64,000 nt of DNA, taken from Cubamyces lactineus (taxonomy: Eukaryota > Basidiomycota > Agaricomycetes > Polyporales > Polyporaceae). The notes below the pieces were generated by a model. It made no database searches, had not been told where the DNA came from, and saw only the letters and a list, made by a program, of their open reading frames with translations. The stretch covers positions 806,001 to 870,000 of the forward strand of contig JACDTU010000014.1 of assembly GCA_022376465.1 (NCBI GenBank). The letters are read 5' to 3'. The position numbers were made by a program, and so were the translations under genes. Below, one piece after another: positions 44,090 to 55,225 of this stretch (position 1 is the first letter of the stretch; each line of letters starts with the position of its first letter).

Positions 44090-46056
44090 ATGCCAGAGAA
44101 GTCCTTGGCGGAATCTTCATCGGGTGCTGGGCCTTCTGTAGTGCGGAAAGCTCCTGAACACCTGAATAGCTCCGGTCTGCGCATAGAATATATCGAAGGG
44201 AAAGGCCGCGGTGTATATGGTCTGTAATATCTCCGATCTCATTTTTTCCAATCGACGCTGACATCGTGATACGCTTCCAGCATGTCGCGAAATACCAGCA
44301 CAGACTCTCATAGAAGTCAGCCCTGTGCTCCTGTTCAGCGCGGTCGAGTACGAGGAACACGGGAAGCACACCGTGCTCGACCACTATACATTCAAATGGC
44401 GAGATGGCCGCATGGCACTTGCTCTCGGACTAGGTGGGTGCCCTTCGATGTCCTCTCCACGAACCCTGAGCTCATTTAGCTGTCACCATCCCATCTACTA
44501 GGATCTCTCTTCAATCATTCACAGCGTCCAAATGTCTCTTATACGATTGACACAGAAAAGGAGGCCATACGGTACACTACCACGCGTCGCATCCTTCCCG
44601 ATGAGGAACTGTGCATCTTCTACGGACACAAGTTGTGGTTTAATCCAGTCGATGCGGCGGATTGTATCACCTCCGACGGCATCGACGAGAGAGAAGATGG
44701 GTGGGGTGGACTCGCGAACCTCAACGAGGTCGACGAAGAATCAACGATGAGTCAGCCCGAAGACTGGCTCTTCGATCGGTTCGGAGACGGGAACCCGAAC
44801 GACAATGTACTGGAGGAGGAGCTCCCGTTCACGCGCCTCAAACTCACCCCTGAAGACGTCGAAGAGGAAGACATGGATGCAATACGGAAAGGTATACATC
44901 GGATCATGCCATACACTGTACTATTTGCTTATAACATTGTGTAGAGGACGCATGGGTAGTCGATCTGCCCGATCCAAAATATACAGCCACGATGCTCAAG
45001 TTCGTAGGATGTCCATTCATCAGCGCTTCGACGTTGACTGACACATCTCCAGATGGCTCAAACAAACCGGGTTCGATACCCCTTCGATGGCACACCTGAA
45101 GCGGGTGCGCAAGCTCGGCGGCAAGATGAGCATGGTTCTTATTTTCAGACACGAGCATCCTGAGCCACCTGCACTTCCCGAAGATATCAACCTCCCACCT
45201 CCATACATCACTCCCGTCCCGAAGGCCGCTGCTCTGACGATGACATCGTTGAAGTTGAAATCTATTCTGTGGCCGACCATCTACGCACCGCGCAAGAAGT
45301 ACGAACCAGAACCCTGGTCAAGAGGGAAAGTCCGATGGGCCTGTGAAGCGATGAAACAGGTCGTCAAGGCAGCTCGTGCAGCAGGGGAGAAGGGCGAAGT
45401 GCGTGTATTCCAATGCCCCTGTGTGATGCTTGTTGATCACGCATATGTTCCAGCTGCCAATCGCTGCGTACGTTCCCGTTCCATTCGATGAGGAGACTAG
45501 GGTCGCTACGCATATGTTCGAGCCTATCACCGCGCACGACCTGCGCAGATCGGCGTGTCATCCCCTCCGCCACTGCGTCATCAATCTCGTGCGTGCAGTG
45601 GGTGAATTGCGTGCATCTGCAACATATAGCGCATCAAGATCTCCAGCCCCCAAGCTAACCCCAATCGTCGACGTGCCCTCGCCATCTCCGAATCCTACAC
45701 AGGAGTCACCCTTGGCGGTGGACCAGGTCGACGCCGCCCTATCCTCACGCGGGTCGCTAACAGAATCCCAGACGGACGCGCAGAACGGTGCACATTACCT
45801 CTTGACGTCTCTGACGCTCTTCACGACCCACGAACCATGCGTCATGTGTAGCATGGCGCTCCTCCACTCGCGAGTGAAGGAGGTATTCTACTTATTCCCC
45901 ATGGAGAAAACGGGCGGATGCGGGAGCATTACATGTGTGCCGAGGCTGGAGGGTGTGAACCACCGATACGCAGTGAACAGATGGAGGCTGGGGAGCGACG
46001 CGCGGGAGTGGAAGGAGCAAAGCGGGTTGGTAATAGACGAAGTGTGCGATGCTTGA
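44090..46056 (+). CDS. SET domain fused to Tad3-type tRNA adenosine deaminase subunit
   Basis: Six exons (44090-44219, 44281-44433, 44502-44891, 44945-44999, 45053-45398, 45454-46056) give 558 residues in one frame. The first 200 residues form a SET domain: IEYIEGKGRGVYA, the SLFNHSQRPNVSY signature and LPDEELCIFYG, as in protein lysine methyltransferases. From about 225, Tad3 sequence begins (AWVVDLP, MAHLKRVRKLGGKM). The deaminase fold is at about 360-558, with HPLRH in place of the HAE zinc motif and EPCVMCSMALLHSRV. Tad3 is the non-catalytic partner of Tad2, which makes inosine at tRNA position 34; the missing Glu fits that role. Without removal of the intron at 44892-44944, the SET part would end at a stop at 44944. 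A separate Tad3 start (ATG 44874) cannot be excluded. Confidence 0.82.
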
Positions 46057-46091
46057 CGTTGAGACTTTCCTTGTTGTACGAGTTTTGCGAA

Positions 46092-46552
46092 TCAAGGGGA
46101 ATACGTGCTCCTTCTAGGTGCCTCCTCGACGACCGGGCCTAACGGTACGACGGTGGTCTCTCCGTGTTTGAAGGTCCTGATCCCCGTGCGTACAATGCGG
46201 AGGCGGCTGGGACAGTTGGGATCTGGACATGCTATCTCTGCGTCGGTCGACATCCAATCATTCGACGCGGTCTTCCGCTGCTTCGCGGCAAGCAGCGGTA
46301 GAACGGCACCTAATGGTGCTCCAGCTAGAATCATGCTATCTACACTCATAACACGACAGTCGACGTACCTAAAGAGTAGATGGAGATACCTTGACCTGGA
46401 GGTAGATATAGCATCTCACCTTCCAGAGTGAAGTAGTCGCCCGCCTTAGCCCCACACATGATACGCTGCCCGGCGGGGCAGATCACTTCGACTCTGAGGT
46501 CGTATAATTGGAAGGTATCATCCACATTTGTGGTACCAGAGGATTGGCTCAT
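46092..46552 (-). CDS. TIGR04076-family small protein
   Basis: Two exons (46552-46369, 46309-46092) give 133 residues. The sequence matches the TIGR04076 pattern: DLRVEVICPAGQRIMCGAK, GDYFTLEGEMLYLPPGQGIS, then after the intron AVLPLLAAKQR, NDWMSTDAEIACPDPNCPSR and RTFKHGETTVVPL. The family is shared by bacteria and basidiomycetes and has no established function; conserved cysteines (CPDPNCP) suggest metal or redox chemistry, which is inference. The gene converges on the SET-Tad3 gene with only 35 bases between stop codons, so the transcripts probably overlap. Confidence 0.8.
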
Positions 46553-46771
46553 GTCGAGGTGAGGAGATGAATCGCAACTCGGATATCTTGATTCTACTAG
46601 CGACGACGACGTCCACTGTATGTGTTATGGTGGCGCGTTGTAACTTGTGACGGGAGGAGGCAAGAGGCTCAATCACGCGCGCCTATATGCACCAAGGACA
46701 TCGTTTCGACCACCATCATCGTTCTCCTTCATCTCACTGTGCACCAACTGCCTCTCTGTCGGACCCTCAGG

Positions 46772-49250
46772 ATGCCTGCCAAAGATCAACTGCCTTCTGG
46801 AAACGACTTGACGAAGCTCACTGTGCCCCTGCTCAAGGCGCTATGCAAGGAGAAGAAAATTCCGGGGTACTCGAAGCTTGGCAAGCAAGCGCTCATCCAA
46901 AAGCTCAGGGAAGCTAGCTTTACCTCTGGGGATCCAGTTATTGCAGTCTTGTGCCCTCTGGTTCCTGACTCGTCTGGTCTATCTGCGTCAAATGAAGTGG
47001 ATCTAGTCACGGCATCTCCTGGTGTTGGCGATACACAACGTGGCAACACATCTGCTGTGCCTCGTATTTCTATACTCGCGGACGGGAGTACATCTGTGTC
47101 GAAGGGACGATCTTCTGCGATCTCGCCGCAGAAAGCTATAACCACTCAGCGGAAAGGCAAATGCAAAGTTCCTAAGGCGCCCCATACGGGCGTATCCAAA
47201 TTGATTGACGATGCTATTCCAAAGTCTTCATCTGGGACTGGTGCTTCTACGCTCTCGGCGCTCAGGAATAATGTCCTCGCTGGCGTAGTAGGACAGAGTT
47301 GGCTTGAGCCGGTGGATTCTCCCTTGGCCTCGTCTGGTGACTCGTATTCTTGCCGTGATGCTCGAGATAATCCTGTCCTGAAACCTGCGCTAGATGAGAA
47401 GAAGCGCAAGCTATCAGCCCCAAGCGCCCCGCCCCCAGCTTCGAAGAGACCGCGCATACAACCACAAAGACCTTCTGTCGAACTGCCGCAACCTGGCTTG
47501 CAGATCAATGCGCATGATCCTGCCTCGAAGCCTCTACATCCTCGTCTCTCTATCGCTGCCGACGTCTCTCAGTTCATACATGCTCCTCCGGCTGTCACGT
47601 CTAATCGTTGTGCTATATCTTCGTCGATGTCTCACGCGCCGCGCAAGCGGTTCAAGCCTCTGATCGTCGACAAATCTAGACTGCGTTCTGAACCTTCTGC
47701 TCTTCCCTCTGCGGGTGCTCATGCTATATCCTCTCGGCCGCATGGCGATACGGCACGACAACAGGGCCTCGATGCGCCACTGTACTATCTCGATTTTCCT
47801 GTATTTCTGACCCCAGCCCCCATCCTACGTCCCATATCGCTGCCTCCCCCACTTGCCCAGCGGAAACGTGTCGCCGCTTGGGCGGTGATTCTGAGTGGCT
47901 TATCTGACGCGGAACGAGCTGTGTGTGTGCTTGTATCGCGCACCTTCCGCTATGCAGGTATGCTCACGTCTTCTGTGTCTACAATATCGCCTCCATTAAT
48001 ATGTGTGGCTGCACAGTGTACCTATCAGCTACGAGCACCCTCAACCGCGAATATCCTGGTAGGCGTCTGCAGGAAGACGTGTTTAAGCAATACTCGCAAG
48101 CAATGACGAACATGTGGCCCTACCTCCGTCTACGTCAAGCCGAAATGACTCGACGCCGGTGCATATACGAGGCGTCCTTTGTCGCAGGCTTTTTCAGGCG
48201 CTGTGGGTACGACAATCCTATTTCTCAGCACCTATGGGCGAGTCCAGACCACCCAAAGCAGTTGATCATAGCTATTCGGTGAGTTCGGCTTCCTAATCTT
48301 TAAGCCCTGCTAAGCCAGCGAATGGTTACTCTCCCAGTTTCGCTCTGACCCGTATGTGGTTCGAGCTGTCGGTCGGCACCTCGAGTGGCACAAAGGAAGA
48401 TCCAGACTCTTGGCTCAATAGCACCATCAGTGACGTGCAGGAAGTTGTCAAGAGCGAGATATGGGCGGTATCGCTCGTGTATCCGCCATCCACCAACCGG
48501 GCGTGGAAACAAGAGACGGTCTATGCTCTGGAAGCGACCTGCGAGGTAGTCGGTCGGCTCCTCAAGAGTCCCAAAGTCCAAGATGTCGCGACTGTTCCTA
48601 TACGAGCGGACTGGTCTGCTTACGTCGTTCAACGTTCAACCTCGTCCTCAGATGAATCGTCTCTCCTCTCGCGCCTGAAATGGTCGTGTCATGAAGAATA
48701 CGACAGGGGCATGAGCCGGCTATGGCTGTCCAGAATCGCACAAGAAGGTGAGGTCGGTGTCGTCAAGCGTAGTGTTGCAGAGCGTTACATATTCGCCTGT
48801 GTGGTCGGCAACAGGTTAGTTTTGCCATCGCTGATCTGTAGTTGTGTAATCGCTCAACCTGGCTTATGGTTTACAGCATTAGTGGACAGTGGATGACGGC
48901 CCATGCGATGGCTCAGGATTTTGCAGGTTTACCGTCGCGCATTGGGCCAGCTACGGAGAACAAGAACAAGGCGGTCAACCTGTATCTCCCCGAGTGCGTA
49001 CGCCACCACGGCTAGCTCCGTCCTTGCCTAACTCGGTGCTGTCAGACATCACCACGTCGAGAGCGTCCACTTCACGACACCCTGCGGGGAACCGTTACAT
49101 TCGGCGCTAGCTGCCGTCCAGACTCCACACCGCGAGTACTTCATCCTTCGAGACAACGGCATGCAAGTTGGCTGCGAAGAAGAGGGTGTTGCGGCGATAT
49201 GGCAGGAAGTGCTCGGATGTGACCGTATCGGCAGAGCTTCGCCCTCGTAG
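46772..49250 (+). CDS. SAP-domain protein, otherwise unidentified
   Basis: Five exons (46772-47957, 48017-48278, 48338-48814, 48877-48993, 49046-49250) give 748 residues. A SAP-like helix-extension-helix lies at residues 10-45 (LTKLTVPLLKALCKEKKIPG, then KLGKQALIQKLRE), a motif that binds scaffold-attached or AT-rich DNA. Residues 50-340 are disordered, with a nuclear-localisation-like SKRPRIQPQRP and an APRKRFKP patch. The C-terminal 370 residues are ordered and look conserved (LSDAERAVCVLVSRTFRYAV, MWPYLRLRQAEMTRRRCIYE, SVAERYIFACVVGNSISGQW, ILRDNGMQVG) but match no domain I know. Start chosen at the ATG before PAKDQLPSG; upstream in-frame codons look like leader. A nuclear DNA- or RNA-associated role is likely. 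Confidence 0.75.
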
Positions 49251-49958
49251 ACATGGCCAATACTCAGTGCGAGCAGAGGCAAATGACATCTCCGAAGCAC
49301 TAGCGCGTCAGGTCCGTCCGTCTGTCTTTTGTCGGTTTGCGGTGCAAGGGCACTAGCGGCGGGCGTGCTCAGGCCGCGAGGAGCCTTGTCAAAGTAGCTA
49401 GCGATCTACATCTACACGGAATCTGAGCTGCATGTTCTGACTGAGGATTCGTTCATAACATGTAGGATTATGATGAACTTGAATGCTCGCCGTGCGCGAT
49501 AATATGAGCGTCTGTAGGTTAGTAAGCCTCGGCCCAACGCCTCGGTGACGCCAAACAGTGCCGGCACGATTAGATATCCCTTACATCTCATTTTGAATCT
49601 TGCTCATCTGCCACTATTCGAATCCAGGGCCTCCTGAAGCCAACATGACCAACACGATTGCAATCTACCACTGTAGGTAGGGTTGAGTGGGTGTCTAGTC
49701 GCTTCAGTCGTAAGGTCGCCACAGCTGGTGACTGTCTTGCTGAGTGAACAGGCCGAGGTGCATGCGAAATCGAAAGGTCAGCCTCCTAGCGTCGTACCCT
49801 CTGCTAGCGTGGAGCTCTCGACGAAGGCGAGATGCAGGTCGACCCGACAGGAGCACCGTATTGTATAAGAAGAGAAAGACCCATGGCGTTTTTCACCAAC
49901 TTATCTCGTCTGGGACAAGCCTCACTCGCACTCTCACCGTGTACTTGAGTATTCGAAC
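49251..49958. other. intergenic region
   Basis: Between two plus-strand genes. Short frames only; nothing recognised. Confidence 0.4.
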
Positions 49959-51199
49959 ATGTCCATCCAATCCTACAGCGTTGCTATTGTTGGGGGCACC
50001 GGTCTCCTCGGTAAGCATCTCCGCGTCAAACTTCGGCCAAGCGCATCGCTGATTTCTCGTGATTACCATGTGGCAGGTGCGCAAGCCAGCAACGCTTTCT
50101 TGGCCGAATTCAAGTCGAATTTCCATACAGTTCGCGTCCTTACTCGCGACCCTTCCTCTTCCGGGTCGCTAGATCTCGCGTCGAAGGGCGCACACCTCTA
50201 CAAGCTTGATGAGTCAAACCTGGCCCGTAGCCTTGATGAGGCCTTCAAAGGGGTGGACGTCATTGTGAACGCGCTATCGGGAGGAACACCGATCGAAGTC
50301 AAAGGGGCCGTTCTGGAAGCCGCAGCAGGAAACGACGTCAAGGTCTACTTTCTTGAAGAATACGGAGTGTAAGTTTTCATGTTCTGAAATGGTCCCGAGC
50401 GACGGACCGCTAACATCAGCTCTATTTCTCGCCAGGGACCATCGCATCAACAACCACGACGGGTATGAGCATCCTGTGTTCCTTGGAAAGCAAAGGTTTG
50501 CGGCAGAGACCCGTAAGCTTTTGCACGGGCGCAAGGTCATCGCGCTCTACGTCGGGCTGTTTCTGGAGTTTGCCCTCACGGTAAGTCTAATAGGCGCGTG
50601 ATTTCATGAAACGGCTTGACTGACCACATCTGTGTTACAGCCGTATAGTGAGTTATCATCCCGACATGTCGCTGTTGTGGTGTCTGAACCGAACTCATTC
50701 TCACAGTGGGAATCGATCTCGAGAAGAATGCGTACACCTGTGTCGGGTCGCCAAGCCAGAAATTCACGCTGACCGCTGCTGCGGATATCGGGCGTTCTAT
50801 CGCTCGTCTCGCGATCCTATCATTGGATCCGCAGACCGCCTCAAGCGTGCCCGACGACGTGCACATCACCGGCCAGGCGACAAGCTATGAAGAAATTCGT
50901 GACGCCGTGTCCCGGGTGAGGGGGGTGCCCCCGGCTGGAGTCACGGCCAGAGACCTCAAGCAGTTCAGGGACGGCATCATTCGGGACCAGGCCAGTGACT
51001 TCTTTGACCACCTCAAGTGAGTTCAGTCACGATGCACGCTACTAATACGGAGGGCTAATCTACTTGTTTTCGCATCGCTAGGTTGGTCATCGCGGAGGGG
51101 AAGAGTGATTTCTCCTCGGATAACGTGAAGAACTTGATCAATCCGGGAGAGACGTTTTGGAAGTGGAAGACAGTAGAGGACCATGTGCGTGGATTGTGA
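49959..51199 (+). CDS. NmrA-like NAD(P)-binding protein
   Basis: Six exons (49959-50010, 50077-50368, 50436-50580, 50641-50647, 50707-51016, 51082-51199) give 307 residues. The N-terminal Rossmann motif VAIVGGTGLLGAQ binds NAD(P). VRVLTRDPSSSGS and GVDVIVNALSGG follow, as in atypical short-chain dehydrogenases of the NmrA/isoflavone-reductase group, and HPVFLGKQRFAAETRKLL corresponds to the segment after the active-site region. No canonical catalytic Tyr-x3-Lys is seen, so it could be a redox sensor rather than an enzyme. The fourth exon is only 7 bases (CCGTATA); skipping it shifts the frame, and reading through the preceding intron meets a stop. The C-terminus (INPGETFWKWKTVEDHVRGL) is typical of the fungal family. 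Confidence 0.85.
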
Positions 51200-53751
51200 G
51201 CAATAGGAATGTATCGGTGGGCTTTGACTAGCAGCCCGACGCTGATCGAGTAGCACTCGAGTCATTGTGGCCGACCGTAAGCCCGGGGACATCGCGAATA
51301 GGGCGACAGCCAGCAGGGAAGCTCGACGGTTATGACTAGCATGATATGATGCAAGTCGCACCATGCGCTCCGGCGGGAGCAGTAATCGGACGGCTGTACT
51401 AACAGAAGTCGGTGTCTTTGGTGGCAAAGTCCTGCATGCAAGCCTCGTTGCACGAGGTATTGGGGGCCACCGTTGTGGTCGCGCCCCTATCGTAGCCCAT
51501 TCAAGTGCTTCCGTATGGCACGGATCGTCACGTTGGGAGCGGCAACATCCTCGCGCACCACCGTTTCCTCCGCATGCATCTGTGGGGTTTGGATACTGTG
51601 GCGCTGCCTGTGGTCCTTGCGTGAGCGCTGCGTCGGCGGTGGGTCGATTGTCAGCCATTTGGTGGGGCTGGTCGAATGACACCTGCAACGTCCCTCTGCG
51701 CATCGCTAGGCACGACCGTGCGCACCAACAAAGAGGATTCGCTGGCAGGTCAAACTCATAGCTGCGGTTGGTACGTGGACAGCTTCCTGGCAGGATTTAC
51801 AATTTCGAATTCTAACTCTTGGGGAAAGCCTCATACTAACCATAGTCGTCCCGCGTTCTATACTTGCTCTCCTTGTGCGTTTATGCGGCGACGTGCCCGG
51901 CGTGCGACTCGGAGGATCCTCCCAGGATCACCGTGGTCTGACCTGCAGCGCCCATCACGTTCGAGTAGTTCAGTGCCATGCCCTGGAAATCAAACGCCTG
52001 CAGGCATGGGCCTGTCAACAAGTTTGTATAGAATAAAGCGCGGCCCCTCTGCGACCACCATTCTTCCCATTCTACAACGTCAGCGCCACTGATGGTTCGA
52101 CACTGCCTTGCGCGACTGGGCCTCGTCTGCAGCTACAGTGACGGGTTGGCGCCAAGCTGTTCCCGTCATTGTGAAGTTGTCATCCCGCTACCGCACTTAT
52201 ACGTTATATCCCGCAGTTTCCAGTCCATCTGGCCATCCTTGTCTTCACGTCTTTACTATATCAGCTTCGTACGGCAGCCAAGCATGCTGCGTACATAGCT
52301 CCCGCGTTGGGGCCACTCGTTACGCAGCTCAGCACGGACATCTGGCAGTGCAAGCGTGGTCACGGTGCACCTTGGAAGTGGATATAGACAGTTTAGAATC
52401 GATACCTGCGAGCCGCGGCTACTGTTTGGCTTGCGGAGCCTAGCCACTGCTACCTATAACTCGAGGATCGTCGACCTTACTCATCTCTAGTACGTGTATT
52501 AGCCTACTAGCTGTCTATCAATATCACCGCAGCGGCGACGCCGCCGCACCCCGCCCGTGATACGTAACTCGGACATGTACTTGCTCCATACTATAGGTCT
52601 GCGAAATGCGCGCGTCACTCAGTATAGTGCTCAGCGAGTGCTCTGTACTAAAGATAGTTCTTCCTGACAATGCGCAAGAGCAATTCGGAACGCAGAAATA
52701 AGCTCTCGATCAACACGAGTTCAGGACCAGGATGATTGTGAGCCTCTGAAGGAGGGAAGCAGTCCCATGACCGAGGCAACATTAGGTCTCAGACGGCCAT
52801 GGCGGTTCACACGAAGTGGTCGCCGTTCAACGCGTGCGAGGAACGTACCGACGCCAATATCCTTTAGACTCGAGCTGTCGGGCGGATGTTCGAGTTGCCA
52901 GAATGTGAAGAAGCAATCCAGACGAGTAGGGGTTCCCCCGATCAGGTCGCTGAGATCACGGTATGTCATGTATAGTTCCGGAGTACCTCCTCAAATCCGG
53001 GACTGAAACAGACGTCGTTGAAAGATGTGGGGTATCTGACGATATGGAACAGTCAGATGTAGACGCACTAACGCGTCAATGCGGGCTGCCAGCCCCAAGT
53101 TCATAGTTGCGTGCAGTGGATGGGATCGTATTCCGATGGCATGTTGACATCTGCTCGGCTGTGTGAGGGGCTGTATGAAAGCTTCCATCTTTAGCTCACC
53201 ACGTAGGCTGTTATGACGGGCGTCTGGCGTCGATTCAGGAGCCCAGAGGGCGCGACTCCCGATTTTTAGTCACAGCCAGTGTTCTCGAGTTGAGTGAACA
53301 CGCGTATATGCGAGCTCACGAACACTACTCAACGAACACATAATGTGATGAGCCCGAAATGACTCACAGTCTCGCATGTCTTGTCCGCCGAGGCGTAGGA
53401 CAATAGTATCCGAGGCTGACCAACGTGCGGTGAGTGTGCTGCCCAGGAGGATTCCATCCGAGTCCGGGCCAGGCCCCAATGTCATCTGTTGGGCATCATG
53501 ATTGTGAAGGCATAGGCCGGCTGCAACAAAAAGTCGCGTACCCCATGATGCATTGCAAATATAGCTCCAACCGCTGCGGTACGCCGTGGAACGAGGGAGG
53601 GGGGTGACACGGTGGTGTCAAGGTATCGCCGCTTGGACGCCCGAGTTGACCAGTATAAAAAGACTGTAGGATTCAAGTCAACTCCTCAGGCTCCCAAAAC
53701 TCGGAACAGCTCTCCAAACACTCACCTTAACAATCCATCCTCATCATCGCC
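51200..53751. other. gene-poor region with coding-like minus-strand scraps
   Basis: No gene could be built. Short minus-strand stretches read like protein: about 52030-51890 (LQAFDFQGMALNYSNVMG and VILGGSSESHAG), 51460-51390 (NTSCNEACMQDFATKDTD), 52915-52840 (PLLVWIASSHSGNSNIRP) and 53485-53360 (GILLGSTLTARWSASDTIVL, then GGQDMRDC). They lack connected splice sites, and stops interrupt them. They may be remnants of a decayed secreted-enzyme gene or an intron-rich gene I failed to assemble. Confidence 0.3.
53654..53660 (+). promoter_or_regulatory. TATA box of the small secreted protein gene
   Basis: TATAAAA lies 92-98 bases upstream of the ATG at 53752, a normal distance for a strong, regulated fungal promoter. 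It is the clearest TATA box in the window. Confidence 0.6.
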
Positions 53752-54133
53752 ATGCTCTTCAACCTGAAGACTGCCCTCGCCCTCGCCGTTACCATGCTCT
53801 TCACCGGGCAGGTCATGGGTTCGGCCTTGATCGCCACCAACCCGGGTGAGTAGCACCCACGAGCCTCTCTACCGTCCCTGTTTTACTTCCAGAGCTGACT
53901 GAGTGTCTGGATTTTCTTGTCGCAGTGGCCGCTTGCAACTGCCCCAACAACTGCAGCTACCGCGCCGGCCACAGCTGCCGCTTCTACTCCGGCCCTTCTG
54001 ACAACTCCCCTGTTCTTTCGGGCAGTAAGTTACCTACTGGCATCACGTTGCGGGTATCAAAATAGACCGACTAAAATCCATGAATACAGAGTGCGTCGAC
54101 GAGAGCGGCACCCTCACCTGCATTGCTACCTGA
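53752..54133 (+). CDS. small secreted cysteine-rich protein
   Basis: Three exons (53752-53845, 53926-54024, 54090-54133) give 78 residues, too short and spliced to appear as one open frame. A signal peptide is clear: MLFNLK, a hydrophobic core ALALAVTMLF, then a small-residue cleavage region around VMGSA. The mature part of about 50 residues has six cysteines in the order CNCPNNC, SC, KC and TC, which could form three disulfides. Short, secreted and cysteine-rich proteins in basidiomycetes include effectors, antimicrobial peptides and fruiting-body proteins; which applies cannot be told. No match to hydrophobins, whose eight-cysteine spacing is absent. The TATA box nearby suggests inducible, strong expression. 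Confidence 0.75.
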
Positions 54134-55225
54134 GCAGCGTGCTCTTCGCTATCGTCATGCGGCGAACACGTCACCAAGTCCTCGTATGGAGCCTGCGAGG
54201 AGCGGTGAGGGCAAGGGGTGGATGCTGCGGACGACTGAGCTGATGCGATGTGACTCGTTGTACAAGATTTGATGACCCTGGGTTCTGCGCCACTATTAAT
54301 GTTCGAAAAATGATATACCGTGAGCATAGCGCGAGTATTAGCGGCCAAATTGACGCATAGTCTAAGAGTATTGAGAGGTATCAAAGGGTAATATGGATGT
54401 ACCGACAGAAGCCACAGCGTTTGAGGTGATAACCAGGCGGACTTGATGAGTGGCAGGATGGTCACTACTATACTAAGCGCTCGTTGAGGATTCGGCGGTT
54501 GTTTGTCAGTGCTTGGCAAGGGCCTCTAAAACTAACACGCACAAACAATCCGAGCGCCAGAACTCGGAATCCAGCCGCCGCGATCTCTTGTTCTCGAATT
54601 CAGTTCAGTGAATTCCTCCCATGTATTCTCTCTGCTTATCGGCGCTCTCACAGGCAACAATGCCACCGGGAAGAGAGCTTCTCACCAACAAATAGTATCT
54701 CCTTGATGTTACAGGATGATGGATATCTGAATCCCCGGTCGCCTTGGCCATATCATCCCCGGGGATACTTTTCGAGGCGGATTGGCAAGACCATGGCTGA
54801 AGTTGATCACCACACCCATGTCTACGTCGTCGTTCAACCTATCAATGCCAAGCAACATCATATGATCCTAGGATCGGACGGGTGAAGCCTCGGGGTGTTA
54901 GCACTATAGCTTCTCGAAGAGGCTGAAACGCAGTGTCTCGGACTCTCGGCGTTCAGCCGCTCTTTCGTTGAGGAGTGCCCGAGGCCTCGAGCAGCGTACT
55001 GGCGTGTAGCCGATCGATATACTACGAAAGACGCGCATATCGACAACGATTATCTCAGGCGTTAGCGTGCACTGCTTTGTATCTGCGACACTCTGGCTCG
55101 GTGTTTTGGATCGCACACGACAGAACGCCGAGGTCCAGTCGCTATAAGACCCAACCCGTCGAGTATCGCGGGTCGGACATCTCACATATCGCAACGTTGT
55201 CCAGCGACCACGAACCACGTCAGTC
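54134..55225. other. intergenic region
   Basis: About 1.1 kb between the secreted-protein gene and the glycosyltransferase. Frames up to 133 codons exist without recognisable features. Nothing supported. Confidence 0.4.
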
